Below are positions 34,265 to 42,750 of a stretch of 64,000 nucleotides of DNA, in pieces. The DNA lies in assembly GCA_964344215.1 (NCBI GenBank), contig CAYFMP010000005.1, positions 23,818-87,817 on the forward strand, in the 5' to 3' direction. How positions within the stretch are numbered: position 1 is the stretch's first letter; each line of letters opens with the position of its first letter. The translations under genes and the position numbers were made by a program. The notes under the pieces are model-generated. The model saw only the letters and a list, made by a program, of their open reading frames with translations. It had not been told where the DNA came from and did not search any database. Origin of the DNA: CAYFMP01 sp964344215 (lineage in GTDB: Bacteria; Pseudomonadota; Alphaproteobacteria; Rhodospirillales; Casp-alpha2).

Positions 34265-35130
34265 GCGTCCTCGACGACGGTGCGCTCGGCAACCTCGATG
34301 CGCATGAGGTCGCGGCCGACGACGACGGCGCCGTCGAAATCCCCCATCACTTCTCTGAGCAGCGCCTCCTCGTCGAAGCGCGGCGGCACGAAGTGGGTCA
34401 GCGCCAGCATCCCGACCCCGGCCTCCGCCGCCACCCGTCCGACCACATCGGACAGCGTGTGATAGGAGGCGACGCTGTCGATGGTGTCGGCCGTGCGCAG
34501 TCCCTCGACCACCTTCATCTCGCGGTGGATGAAGACCTCGTGGACCAGCACGTCGGCGCCTGTGGCCGCCTCGATCAGGTTCCGGCAATAGGTGGTGTCG
34601 CCGCTGATCGCCAGCGTCGCAGCGCCGTCGCCGGCGACGAACCCGAAGGCGTTCTCGACCGGCGCATGGTCGACCTCGACGGCTTCGACCTCAACTTCGG
34701 TTGCGGCGGCGCCGAACCGTAGGATCTCGCCGCCGGCGATCTCCGTCACCTCGACCTCGAGAGCGGCCGCCGACGGACGTTTCTCGTGGGCGATGCGCTG
34801 TTCCAGCTCGGGCCGCCACAATTCCATCAGGCGCCCGACGTAAGCCCGGGTGCCGGCCGGGCCGAACACCTGCTGCGGCCGGTCGCGGCCCTGGTGCCAA
34901 CTCGAAATCACCAGTTGGAAGAGATCGACGATATGGTCCGAATGCAGGTGGGTCAGCAAGACGGCGTCGAGGTCGCGGCCCGGGCATCCGGCCGAGATCA
35001 GGCGCTGCGTGACGCCCGACCCGCAATCGACCAGCAGCCGGGCGCCGGCGCCGGCTTCGATCAGGGTGGCCGGTCCGTACCGCTCGGGATCGGCGCTCGG
35101 GCAGCCGGTTCCGAGCAGGACGACTTCCAT
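34261..35130 (-). CDS. MBL-fold metallo-hydrolase
   Basis: The 289-residue protein has the ribonuclease Z/arylsulfatase-like MBL pattern: MEVVLLGTGCPSADPERYG at the start, the metal motif LLTHLHSDHIVDL near residues 58-70, ISGDTTYCRNLIEAA with the bridging aspartate, VLVHEVF, and ALTHFVPPRF near the end. It is cytoplasmic. It starts one base before the end of the VUT transporter gene on the same strand, so the two form a unit. Substrate unknown; a role in RNA processing is only one possibility. Confidence 0.86.
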   Translation of the reverse strand: MEVVLLGTGCPSADPERYGPATLIEAGAGARLLVDCGSGVTQRLISAGCPGRDLDAVLLTHLHSDHIVDLFQLVISSWHQGRDRPQQVFGPAGTRAYVGRLMELWRPELEQRIAHEKRPSAAALEVEVTEIAGGEILRFGAAATEVEVEAVEVDHAPVENAFGFVAGDGAATLAISGDTTYCRNLIEAATGADVLVHEVFIHREMKVVEGLRTADTIDSVASYHTLSDVVGRVAAEAGVGMLALTHFVPPRFDEEALLREVMGDFDGAVVVGRDLMRIEVAERTVVEDA

Positions 35131-35131
35131 G

Positions 35132-35617
35132 TCAGGCGGCCCCGGCCTCGCGGCGGCGCAGCATCCACCAGACGATCACGGCGCCGACCATCTTGCTGGC
35201 CGTCATGGCGGCGATGCCGGTCACCGAGCCGATGCCGATCATGGTCAGGAAGATGGCGCTGTCCAACGGCGTGCCGACCAGGCTGGAGAGCAGCACGCGC
35301 TGGGCGAACGGGCGCCCGGTGAACGAGTAGACCGCCCAATCGGCGAACTCGCTGACCAGGAAGGCGGCGAGGCTGGCGGCGGCGACGAAAGGGTCGGCCA
35401 TGACGTAGCTGATGGCGGCGGCCACCAGCATGGCGATGATCACCCTATGGCCGATTTCGCGCTGCGCGAAATCGCGGGCGACGAAGATGAAGCCGACCAG
35501 CAGCGAGATCGGCGGCCACTTCTCGCCGCCCGGCATCTCGACCAGTGGAACCACGGTGAAGCCGTAGTTCACGGCGACGATGAGACCTATATAGAGAACG
35601 GTGTAACCGAACCTCAT
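35132..35617 (-). CDS. VUT family membrane protein, possible queuosine precursor transporter
   Basis: The 161-residue membrane protein has about six hydrophobic segments and resembles the VUT family, which includes the preQ0/preQ1 importer YhhQ. Recognisable parts are LVGFIFVARDFAQREIGHRV and FLVSEFADWAVYSFTG, followed by SSLVGTPLDSAIF. It is shorter than YhhQ (about 220). Its place between queF and queG supports transport of a queuosine precursor, but this is inference. It is divergent from queG by 70 bases. Confidence 0.78.
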   Translation of the reverse strand: MRFGYTVLYIGLIVAVNYGFTVVPLVEMPGGEKWPPISLLVGFIFVARDFAQREIGHRVIIAMLVAAAISYVMADPFVAAASLAAFLVSEFADWAVYSFTGRPFAQRVLLSSLVGTPLDSAIFLTMIGIGSVTGIAAMTASKMVGAVIVWWMLRRREAGAA

Positions 35618-35687
35618 GCTATGGCACCCTTTTGATGGAACTGTGTCGGCCGGGTCAGTATCACACCTGTCCGGCGTTGGCGAGGAT

Positions 35688-36725
35688 ATGGTGAAGGACC
35701 GCATCCGAAAAAAGGCTATCGAGGAAGGATTCGACGCCGTCGGCTTCGCCGACGCCGCCGCCGATGCGGCCGACGGCGAGGCCTTGCGGGCGTTCGTCGG
35801 CCAGGGCCGGCACGGCGACATGAGCTGGATGGCCGACACCGTCGATCGGCGCGCCGACCCCAGAGCGCTGATGGCCGAGGCCAAAAGCATCATCGTCTTG
35901 GGCGCCAATTACGGTCCGCCCGGCGATCCCCTGGCCGCTCTCGAAGAGCGCCGGCGCGGCGCCGTCAGCGTCTATGCGCGTGGCGCGCGCGACTATCACG
36001 ACGTGCTGAAGAAGAGGTTGAAGCGGATCGCCGCCTGGCTGGTCGACGAAACGGGCGCCGACGTCAAGGTCTTCGTCGACACCGCGCCGGTCATGGAGAA
36101 ACCGCTGGCCGCCCGGGCCGGCCTCGGTTGGCAGGGCAAGCATACCAATCTGGTGTCGACGCGTTTCGGGTCGTGGCTGTTTCTCGGCGAGATATTCACG
36201 ACACTCGAAATCGAGCCGGACAAGCCGCAACCGGACCACTGCGGGTCGTGCGACGCCTGCCTGAGGGCGTGTCCGACCGGGGCCCTGGACGAGCCCTACC
36301 GGATGGTGGCGACGCGTTGCGTCTCGTATCTCACCATCGAGCACAAAGGGGAGATCGAAGCCGAGTTGATGGACCGCATGGGCAACCGCGTCTACGGCTG
36401 CGACGACTGCCTGGCGGTATGCCCGTGGAACAAGTTCGCCGAGCCGACGACGAGCCCCGAATTCCTGGCCCGCGCCGAATTATCGGCGCCGAGGCTGGCC
36501 GACTTGGCCTGCCTCGACGACGCCGCCTTCCGCCGGGTTTTCGCCGGCTCGGCGATCAAGCGAACGGGGCGCGCGCGCTTCGTCCGCAACGTGCTGATCG
36601 CCATCGGCAACAGCGCCGATCCGAGCCTGAAGCCGGTCGCCGACAGGCTCACCGGCGACGCCTCGTCGCTGGTCGCCGCCGCCGCCCGCCGCGCCGCCCG
36701 GCGCCTGGCCGGCCTTGACGAATGA
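35688..36725 (+). CDS. queG: QueG, epoxyqueuosine reductase
   Basis: The 345-residue enzyme makes the last step of queuosine synthesis, reducing epoxyqueuosine in tRNA with cobalamin and two 4Fe-4S clusters. The clusters are in CGSCDACLRACPTGA and CDDCLAVCPWNKF, with RCVSYLTIEHKG between them. The N-terminal part has the cobalamin-binding pattern with DTAPVMEKPLAARAGLGW. The ATG at 35688 has a GAGG site close by. It needs cobalamin, as does the NrdJ enzyme in this window. A C-terminal HEAT-like tail is present. Confidence 0.95.
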   Translation: MVKDRIRKKAIEEGFDAVGFADAAADAADGEALRAFVGQGRHGDMSWMADTVDRRADPRALMAEAKSIIVLGANYGPPGDPLAALEERRRGAVSVYARGARDYHDVLKKRLKRIAAWLVDETGADVKVFVDTAPVMEKPLAARAGLGWQGKHTNLVSTRFGSWLFLGEIFTTLEIEPDKPQPDHCGSCDACLRACPTGALDEPYRMVATRCVSYLTIEHKGEIEAELMDRMGNRVYGCDDCLAVCPWNKFAEPTTSPEFLARAELSAPRLADLACLDDAAFRRVFAGSAIKRTGRARFVRNVLIAIGNSADPSLKPVADRLTGDASSLVAAAARRAARRLAGLDE

Positions 36726-36753
36726 ACGAGCGAAAGTTACCTGTGGAAGGACC

Positions 36754-37575
36754 ATGAAAGCGACCCGCTTCGGCATTGTCCTCGCCGGCCTGGTGCTGGC
36801 GGCGTCGACGGCTACGGCGCCGGCGACCAGCGCCGGTGCGTCGCTCAAGCCCGGTTCGGTGTTCAGGGACTGCGAGAAATGTCCGGAGTTGGTCGTGGTG
36901 CCGTCCGGCATCTTTATCATGGGGCTGAAAGGCAAGCGCAAGACCGACAAACCCGCACACCGCGTCAACATCGCCAGGCCTTTCGCCATCGGCCGTTTCG
37001 AGGTGACGTTCGCCGAATGGCAGGCCTGTATCGACGACGGCGGGTGCAAGCACTTTCCTCACGATCACAACTGGGGCCGGGTCGGCCGGCCGGTCATCAA
37101 CGTGACCTGGGACCAGGCCCAGGTCTATCTTCGCTGGATCAGCCGCAAGACCGGAAAGACCTACCGGCTGCCGTCGGAGGCCGAATGGGAATACGCGGCG
37201 CGCGGCGGCACCACGACCGAGTTCTGGTGGGGCAACGAGGTCGGCGACAACATGGCCAACTGCAAGGACTGCGGGTCCGAATGGAGCGCCAAGAGCACCG
37301 CTCCGGTCGGCTCGTTCGAACCCAATCCGTTCGGCCTCTACGATACGTCGGCCAACGTCTTCGAATGGGTCGAGGACTGCTGGACCCGGGACTACCGCGG
37401 CGCCCCGACCGACGGTTCGGCGGTTACCGCAGGCGGCAACTGCCGTTACCGCGTGATCCGGGGCGGATCGTTCTATTACTTCAACAAGGTCGCCAGATCG
37501 GCCTACCGGGCCAAGAACCCGCCCGCCGTCAACAGCTACTGGCTGGGCTTTCGAGTCTTGCGCGAACTGCGTTGA
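36754..37575 (+). CDS. Secreted SUMF1/FGE-fold protein
   Basis: The 273-residue protein has a signal peptide (FGIVLAGLVLAASTATA) and a formylglycine-generating-enzyme sulfatase-modifying fold. Family segments are VVVPSGIFIMG, INVTWDQAQVYLRWIS, YRLPSEAEWEYAARGG, NPFGLYDTSANVFEWVEDC and RVIRGGSFYYFNKVARSAY. The C-terminal region that carries the two catalytic cysteines in true FGE has none here, so it is unlikely to make formylglycine. No sulfatase gene is near. The start at 36754 has a GGAAGGA site. The fold often serves ligand binding in the periplasm; the role here is unknown. Confidence 0.83.
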   Translation: MKATRFGIVLAGLVLAASTATAPATSAGASLKPGSVFRDCEKCPELVVVPSGIFIMGLKGKRKTDKPAHRVNIARPFAIGRFEVTFAEWQACIDDGGCKHFPHDHNWGRVGRPVINVTWDQAQVYLRWISRKTGKTYRLPSEAEWEYAARGGTTTEFWWGNEVGDNMANCKDCGSEWSAKSTAPVGSFEPNPFGLYDTSANVFEWVEDCWTRDYRGAPTDGSAVTAGGNCRYRVIRGGSFYYFNKVARSAYRAKNPPAVNSYWLGFRVLRELR

Positions 37576-37585
37576 GCCGGAACGC

Positions 37586-38005
37586 CTACATCCCGGCTTC
37601 CTTGACGGCCAGCGCCCGGGCCATCTGGCTCAAGGCTTCCTGGTGGCGTTCATTGTCGATCTGCGCGAAGTTGCGGGCCACTTCAAGGCACATGCGCTGG
37701 CGGGTCGGGATCTCGCCGTCGCTGCCGTGCGCGTCCAAGCCCTCGAAAAAGAACCCGACCGGCACCCGCAGCACCTGTGCGATCTCGAACAGCCGTCCGG
37801 CCGATATGCGGTTGATGCCGCGTTCGTACTTGTGCGCCTGTTGATAGGTAACGCCGATCAACTCCGCCATTTGCTGTTGTGAAAGCCCAAGCATGACCCG
37901 GCGCTCCCTGATCCGGGCGCCGACGTGACGATCGGTGTCGGTGGCCCGGTTGACCGGTTTGTCGCGATGTTTTTTCGATCTTAGATTTCTTCCGTCCTGT
38001 CCCAC
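37586..38005 (-). CDS. XRE family transcriptional regulator
   Basis: The 139-residue protein has an XRE/Cro-type helix-turn-helix (LSQQQMAELIGVTYQQAHK, about 42-60) followed by YERGINRISAGRLFEIA, and a C-terminal helical tail with LEVARNFAQIDNERHQEAL. The start is a GTG at 38005 with a strong GGAGGAA site 7 bases upstream. Small XRE proteins of this design are common alphaproteobacterial regulators, often autorepressed. A 327-base AT-rich region lies upstream. Targets are unknown. Confidence 0.87.
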   Translation of the reverse strand: MGQDGRNLRSKKHRDKPVNRATDTDRHVGARIRERRVMLGLSQQQMAELIGVTYQQAHKYERGINRISAGRLFEIAQVLRVPVGFFFEGLDAHGSDGEIPTRQRMCLEVARNFAQIDNERHQEALSQMARALAVKEAGM

Positions 38006-38332
38006 GGTTGTTCCTCCAATATGTTGTAACCTGATCCCTCCGGATCCGAGGGAGTCGGTCCGTCGACAAAATCCTCACGGCGGTTCGGTTGTTCGGGTCC
38101 CCCAACCGCTTGGCCGTGTTTCACGGCTCCCTATTTTACCCGGGCGTTTTCTACCCAAGCGCGGAAGTCGGTTCGCTGGCTTTCCGAGGCCGTCGCCGAC
38201 GGATTTCAAACACTATAACCGATTTTTATAAAAAACCTAGTGTTTTAATCAACTAATTCTCCGGCGCACGCCAAAGAAAGCCTACAGTTTCTAGGGAATT
38301 TCCACGGAATTAGAAGAGGAATTGGCTTGGTC
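38006..38332. other. AT-rich gap upstream of the XRE regulator
   Basis: No gene. Bases 38210-38280 are the most AT-rich of the region, with several short A/T runs and a near-palindrome around GGAATTTCCACGGAATT at 38294-38310. This should hold the XRE promoter and the 3' end of the phaR transcript. No classic terminator is seen. Confidence 0.4.
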
Positions 38333-38962
38333 TTACGGCTTGCCGCCGTCGCCGCTTAAGCTTTCCAACTGCTTCTGCATCTCATCAAGCTTAGCGCGAA
38401 GTTCGTCAATCTTGTCATCGGAATTGGCGCTCGCCTCGACGCCCCCGGCATCGCCTTTCGGCGCGCTTGCGCTGTTGCCGCCTTCGCGGCCCTGATGGAA
38501 CGGCGAGAACATCTTCATGGCGTTTTCGAACATGGCCAGGTTCTGTTTGCCGATCTCCTCGAACTGGCCGAACGGGCCCAAGCCACCGAGCGTGTCTTCC
38601 ATATAGGTGCGCATCTGTTCCTGGTTGCGGGCGAACGAGCGCATGGTGTGTTCCAGGTAGTTGGGGACCACCGAAGACAGGCTGTCGCCGTAGAAGCTGA
38701 TCAGGTGCCTGAGGAAGCTGATCGGCAGCAGGTTCTGCCCCTTGCCCTCCTCCTCGACGATGATGTGGGTGAGGACGCTGCGCGTGATGTCGTCGCCGGT
38801 CTTCGCGTCGTAGACGACGAAGTCGGTGCCCTCCTTGACCATCTGGGCCAGATGGTCGAGGGTCACGTAGCTGCTGGTCGCCGTGTTGTAGAGGCGCCGG
38901 TTGGCGTATTTCTTGATCGTGATCGGTGGTTGCTCGGCACTCTCGGTGCTGTCGTCGGCCAT
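38333..38962 (-). CDS. phaR: PhaR, polyhydroxyalkanoate synthesis repressor
   Basis: The 209-residue protein begins with the PhaR DNA-binding region (ITIKKYANRRLYNTATSSYV, near residues 14-33) and the PHB-binding segment that follows (LISFYGDSLSSVVPNYLE). The C terminus has a coiled segment (KIDELRAKLDEMQKQLE). PhaR represses phasin and PHA genes and releases DNA when PHB granules form. It is divergent from the PHB operon, with a TGC-rich candidate operator between. Confidence 0.94.
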   Translation of the reverse strand: MADDSTESAEQPPITIKKYANRRLYNTATSSYVTLDHLAQMVKEGTDFVVYDAKTGDDITRSVLTHIIVEEEGKGQNLLPISFLRHLISFYGDSLSSVVPNYLEHTMRSFARNQEQMRTYMEDTLGGLGPFGQFEEIGKQNLAMFENAMKMFSPFHQGREGGNSASAPKGDAGGVEASANSDDKIDELRAKLDEMQKQLESLSGDGGKP

Positions 38963-39010
38963 GCCTTCTCTACCCGTTGTTCGAGTGGTGCCGAAACCTA
39001 GCGTGTAAAA

Positions 39011-39022
39011 TGCTGCACTGCA
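39011..39022. promoter_or_regulatory. Candidate PhaR operator
   Basis: TGCTGCACTGCA lies between phaR and the divergent PHB genes. It has the TGC/GCA symmetry described for PhaR sites in other Alphaproteobacteria. The position fits control of both directions; the match is by eye. Confidence 0.5.
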
Positions 39023-39093
39023 ATGAAATGTTCCTCCGTCCCGCCGCCGCCGCTATAATGCGCCCGCCCTCAACGAAAGCGAGGCGGAACGCC

Positions 39094-39525
39094 GTGAGCG
39101 ACGACGCATCGAAGCCGCCCGATCCGGACGACCTGGCGAAACGCTACCTGGATCTATGGCAACAGCAATTGGGACGGATGGCCGACGACGGCGAAGTCGC
39201 CGACCTGATGGCGCGGACCGTCGCCCTGATGAACGCCGGCGCCGCCAACTTCGCCGCCCTCGCCGCATCCGCGGCCGGCGGCCTTGACGACGACGGGGAG
39301 ACCAGCGATGGCGCCGACGCCGCAGCAAACGACGGGTCCGCGACCGAACCCGCCAGCACCCCAGGGACCGCGTCCGCTGGCCCTGCACATGGCGCTTCAG
39401 ACCCTGACCTGGGTCAGCTCGCTGAGCGCCTTGCCCGGCTTGAGGAACGGGTCGCTGCCCTGGAGTCCGGACCTCAAACAGGCGGCCGAGGCGCTGCGCC
39501 GAAATCTCGAAACAAGCGATCCTGA
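39094..39525 (+). CDS. Small PhaE-like/granule-associated protein
   Basis: The 143-residue protein starts at a GTG (39094) with a GAGGCGGAA site. The N-terminal part (LAKRYLDLWQQQLGRMADD, then LMARTVALMNAGAANFAAL) resembles the start of PhaE-like subunits. A disordered Ala/Asp/Thr-rich linker follows, and the C-terminal coiled segment is LGQLAERLARLEERVAALE with a basic tail. Its last 218 bases overlap the start of the synthase gene in another frame. Position first in the operon, beside phaR and phaC, supports a role at the PHB granule. Family assignment is tentative. Confidence 0.68.
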   Translation: MSDDASKPPDPDDLAKRYLDLWQQQLGRMADDGEVADLMARTVALMNAGAANFAALAASAAGGLDDDGETSDGADAAANDGSATEPASTPGTASAGPAHGASDPDLGQLAERLARLEERVAALESGPQTGGRGAAPKSRNKRS

Positions 39526-40576
39526 CGCCTTCGCCGGCGCCGTCGACGCCGAGGCCCGGCGCCGCACCCGCTTGTTCGCCGACGCCGTCGCCGCCTACCG
39601 CCGCCACCCGCGCGCCGCGCCGCCGCCGGAACCGCCGGTGGTGTGGCGGGCCGGGCCGGCCCGGCTGCTCGATTACGGGGCGGCGGGCGCAGCGGCCGAT
39701 GGAGCGGCGGTGCTGGCGGTGCCGTCGCTGATCAACCGCGCCTATATCCTCGACCTGACCGAACGCTTCAGCCTGATGCGCTACCTGGCGGCGGTCGGTC
39801 TCAGGCCCTATCTGCTCGACTGGGGCGTGCCCGGCGCCGCCGAACGCCGGTTCGGGCTGACCGACTACATCGCCGGCCCGCTGCAGGGCGCCTTCGATTT
39901 CGTCGCCGCCGCGACCGACAAACCGCCCGCCGTCGTCGGCTACTGCATGGGCGGGCTGTTGGCGCTGGCGCTGGCCTCGCGCATTCCCGGCCGGACCGCG
40001 AGCCTCGCCCTGCTGGCGACGCCGTGGGACTTCCACGCCGAACACGACGCCCAGGTTCGCTTCCTGGCCGCCATGGCGCCGGGCCTGAACGCCTATATCG
40101 AGACCGCCGGCGAGCTGCCGGTCGATTGCCTGCAGGCCATGTTCGCCAGCCTCAACCCCTACCTGACGCTCGACAAGTTCCGCCGTTTCGCCGACCTGGC
40201 GCCGGATTCCGATGCGGCCCGCCATTTCGTCGCCGTCGAGGACTGGCTCAACGACGGTATGCCGCTGGCCGGGCCGGTGGCCCGCGAATGCCTGTTCGAC
40301 TGGTATGTCGCCAACGCGCCCATGAAAGGCGAATGGCGGGTCGGCGGCGCCGTCGTGCGCCCCGAAGACGTCGCCGTGCCGACCCTGGTGGCGGCGCCGA
40401 GCGGCGACACCATCGTACCGCCGGCTTCCGCCGAACCGTTGGCAGGCGCCATCCCCGGTGCTCGCCTGATGAGCCTGGCCGGCGGCCATATCGGCATGAT
40501 GGTCGGCGGCCGCGCCGCCAAGCACCTGTATCGGCCGCTGGCCCAATGGTTGGCCGAAACCGCCTCTCCGGCGTGA
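39308..40576 (+). CDS. phaC: PhaC-type polyhydroxyalkanoate synthase (short form)
   Basis: The 422-residue alpha/beta-hydrolase fold protein has the synthase nucleophile motif GYCMGG (cysteine in place of serine), the catalytic aspartate in SGDTIVPP and histidine in GGHIGMM. Family segments also include VPSLINRAYILDL and YLLDWGVPG. Length lies between class III PhaC (about 360) and class I (about 590). It should polymerise 3-hydroxybutyryl-CoA, perhaps with the PhaE-like protein as partner. The ATG at 39308 has a GGGGAG site; a start at 39389 (MALQTLTW) is also possible. phaA and phaB follow. Confidence 0.84.
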   Translation: MAPTPQQTTGPRPNPPAPQGPRPLALHMALQTLTWVSSLSALPGLRNGSLPWSPDLKQAAEALRRNLETSDPDAFAGAVDAEARRRTRLFADAVAAYRRHPRAAPPPEPPVVWRAGPARLLDYGAAGAAADGAAVLAVPSLINRAYILDLTERFSLMRYLAAVGLRPYLLDWGVPGAAERRFGLTDYIAGPLQGAFDFVAAATDKPPAVVGYCMGGLLALALASRIPGRTASLALLATPWDFHAEHDAQVRFLAAMAPGLNAYIETAGELPVDCLQAMFASLNPYLTLDKFRRFADLAPDSDAARHFVAVEDWLNDGMPLAGPVARECLFDWYVANAPMKGEWRVGGAVVRPEDVAVPTLVAAPSGDTIVPPASAEPLAGAIPGARLMSLAGGHIGMMVGGRAAKHLYRPLAQWLAETASPA

Positions 40577-40593
40577 TCTGAATCAATGCTCTC

Positions 40594-40620
40594 GGGACTG
40601 CACAATCTATGTTGTGTCCC
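40594..40620. promoter_or_regulatory. Inverted repeat between phaC and phaA
   Basis: GGGA-ctg-CACAA and TTGTGTCCC form a stem with a small bulge around a 6-base loop. It could be an operator, an RNA processing hairpin or a weak attenuator separating phaC from phaA. A second hairpin, GGCGG/CCGCC, lies at 40685-40701 just before the phaA ribosome site. Confidence 0.4.
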
Positions 40621-40725
40621 TACGGCAAGAGGCCTATAACCAAGCTGTTTTGTGCACCTGCGAAATGAACGCGGGATGAGCCCCGGCGGCAACCAACCGC
40701 CGCTCCCCTAAGGAGGATCGTCAAC

Positions 40726-41901
40726 ATGTCAGAAGTCGTTATCGCGGCGGCCGCGCGTACCCCGGTCGGTGCGTTCAGCGGCGGTTTGAGTTCCGTCGCT
40801 GCAAGTTACCTGGGCGAGGTCGCCATTGCCGCCGCCCTCGAGCGGGCCGCCGTTGACCCGGCCGACGTCGATGAAGTCATCATGGGCCAGATCCTGGCCG
40901 CCGGCGCCGGTCAGAACCCGGCCCGCCAGGCGGCCGTCGGCGCCGGCGTGCCGGTCGAGAAGACGGCCTATGGCATCAACCAGCTATGCGGCTCGGGCCT
41001 GAGGGCCGTGGCCTTGGGCAGCCAGGCCATCCGCTTGGGCGATTCCGGCATCGTCGTCGCCGGCGGCCACGAGAGCATGAGCCAGGCGCCGCACTGCGTG
41101 CACTTGCGTAACGGCACCAAGATGGGCTCGGCCGAGATGATCGACAGCATGATCAAGGACGGCCTGTGGGACGCCTTCAACGGCTATCACATGGGCAACA
41201 CGGCCGAGAACGTCGCCGAGAAATGGCAGCTGACCCGCGAGGAGCAGGACGCCTTCGCGCTGAAGTCCCAGGAAAAGGCCGCTGCCGCCATCGAGGCCGG
41301 CAAGTTCACCGACGAGATCGTTCCGGTCACCATCACGTCGAGGCGCGGCGATACCGTGGTCGACACCGACGAGCACCCGAAGCCCGACACCACCGCCGAC
41401 AGCCTGGCCAAGCTGCGCCCGGCCTTCGACAAGGAGGGCACGGTGACGGCCGGCAACGCGTCCGGCATCAACGACGGCGCCGCGGCGGCGGTGCTGATGA
41501 GCGCCGAGGAAGCCGACAAGCGCGGCATCGAGCCGCTGGCCCGCATCAAGTCGTGGGCGACGGCCGGGGTCGACCCTTCGATCATGGGCACCGGCCCCAT
41601 ACCGGCCAGCCGCATGGCCCTCGAGAAGGCCGGCTGGACGACCGACGACCTCGACCTGATCGAGGCCAACGAAGCCTTCGCCGCCCAGGCCTGCGCCGTC
41701 AACAAGGACTTGGGCTGGGATACCGACAAGGTCAACGTCAACGGCGGCGCCATTGCGCTTGGCCACCCGATCGGCGCATCCGGCGCCCGGGTCCTGGTGA
41801 CGCTCTTGTACGAGATGCAGAAACGCGACGCCAAGAAAGGGCTCGCCACCTTGTGCATCGGCGGCGGCATGGGAATCGCCATGTGCGTCGAGCGCGACTG
41901 A
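40726..41901 (+). CDS. phaA: PhaA, acetyl-CoA C-acetyltransferase
   Basis: The 391-residue thiolase condenses two acetyl-CoA to acetoacetyl-CoA. The active-site cysteine is in INQLCGSGLRAVALG (about residue 89), the substrate histidine in GGAIALGHPIGASGAR, and the second cysteine in TLCIGGGMGIAMC. An AAGGAGG ribosome site precedes the ATG. It is followed by phaB 43 bases later. Confidence 0.96.
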   Translation: MSEVVIAAAARTPVGAFSGGLSSVAASYLGEVAIAAALERAAVDPADVDEVIMGQILAAGAGQNPARQAAVGAGVPVEKTAYGINQLCGSGLRAVALGSQAIRLGDSGIVVAGGHESMSQAPHCVHLRNGTKMGSAEMIDSMIKDGLWDAFNGYHMGNTAENVAEKWQLTREEQDAFALKSQEKAAAAIEAGKFTDEIVPVTITSRRGDTVVDTDEHPKPDTTADSLAKLRPAFDKEGTVTAGNASGINDGAAAAVLMSAEEADKRGIEPLARIKSWATAGVDPSIMGTGPIPASRMALEKAGWTTDDLDLIEANEAFAAQACAVNKDLGWDTDKVNVNGGAIALGHPIGASGARVLVTLLYEMQKRDAKKGLATLCIGGGMGIAMCVERD

Positions 41902-41944
41902 TCCCGCTCGGCGCCCAAGGCCAAATAGGGAGGAGACCCGAGCC

Positions 41945-42670
41945 ATGAGTAGAAATGCACTGGTCACCGGCGGCACCCGCGGCATCGGCCGCGCCGTCTC
42001 GAGCGCCCTGGTCGAGGCCGGTTACACGGTAGCCGCCAGCTACGCCGGCAACGACGAGGCCGCCAACGCCTTCAAGGAGGAATCCGGCGTTCCCGTCTAC
42101 AAGTTCGATGTCGGCGACTTCGACGCCTGCGCCGCCGCCATCAAGCAGATCGAGGAAGACGTCGGCGCTATCGATGTCCTCGTCAACAATGCCGGCATCA
42201 CCCGCGACAAACCGCTACACAAGATGGAGCGGGGCGATTGGGACGCCGTCATCGACACCAACCTGTCAAGCCTCTTCAACATGAGCCGCGGCGTCATCGA
42301 CGGCATGCGCGAGCGCGGCTTCGGGCGGATCATCAACATCAGCTCGATCAACGGCCAGAAGGGGCAGTTCGGACAGACCAACTACTCGGCCGCCAAGGCC
42401 GGCGAGATCGGCTTCACCAAGGCGCTGGCATTGGAGACGGCGGCCAAGGGCATCACCGTCAACGCCATCGCGCCCGGCTATATCGCCACCGAGATGGTCA
42501 AGGCCGTGCCGGAGGATGTGATGAACAAGGCGATCCTTCCGTTCATCCCGGTCGGACGCGTCGGCGAACCCGAGGAGATTGCGCGATGCGTGGTGTTCCT
42601 GGCCTCCGACGAGGCCAGCTACATCACCGGCTCGACGCTGACCGCCAACGGCGGCCAGTACATGGCCTGA
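41945..42670 (+). CDS. phaB: PhaB, acetoacetyl-CoA reductase
   Basis: The 241-residue short-chain dehydrogenase reduces acetoacetyl-CoA to (R)-3-hydroxybutyryl-CoA with NADPH. It has the cofactor motif TGGTRGIGRAVS, the structural VNNAGITRD, the catalytic NISSINGQKGQFGQTNYSAAK (Ser, Tyr, Lys) and the C-terminal TGSTLTANGGQYM. GGGAGGAG precedes the ATG. It ends the PHB operon at a strong terminator. Confidence 0.95.
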   Translation: MSRNALVTGGTRGIGRAVSSALVEAGYTVAASYAGNDEAANAFKEESGVPVYKFDVGDFDACAAAIKQIEEDVGAIDVLVNNAGITRDKPLHKMERGDWDAVIDTNLSSLFNMSRGVIDGMRERGFGRIINISSINGQKGQFGQTNYSAAKAGEIGFTKALALETAAKGITVNAIAPGYIATEMVKAVPEDVMNKAILPFIPVGRVGEPEEIARCVVFLASDEASYITGSTLTANGGQYMA

Positions 42671-42699
42671 CAAGCGCCGCCGTCGCGATTGATATTCCG

Positions 42700-42731
42700 G
42701 CCCCCTTGCCTGAGCGAGGGGGCTTTTTTTC
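42700..42731 (+). terminator. Rho-independent terminator of the PHB operon
   Basis: GCCCCCT (42700-42706) pairs with AGGGGGC (42717-42723), followed by eight Ts. Strong and correctly placed 30 bases after phaB. Confidence 0.92.
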
Positions 42732-42750
42732 GGTTGCGGAATATCGCCCG

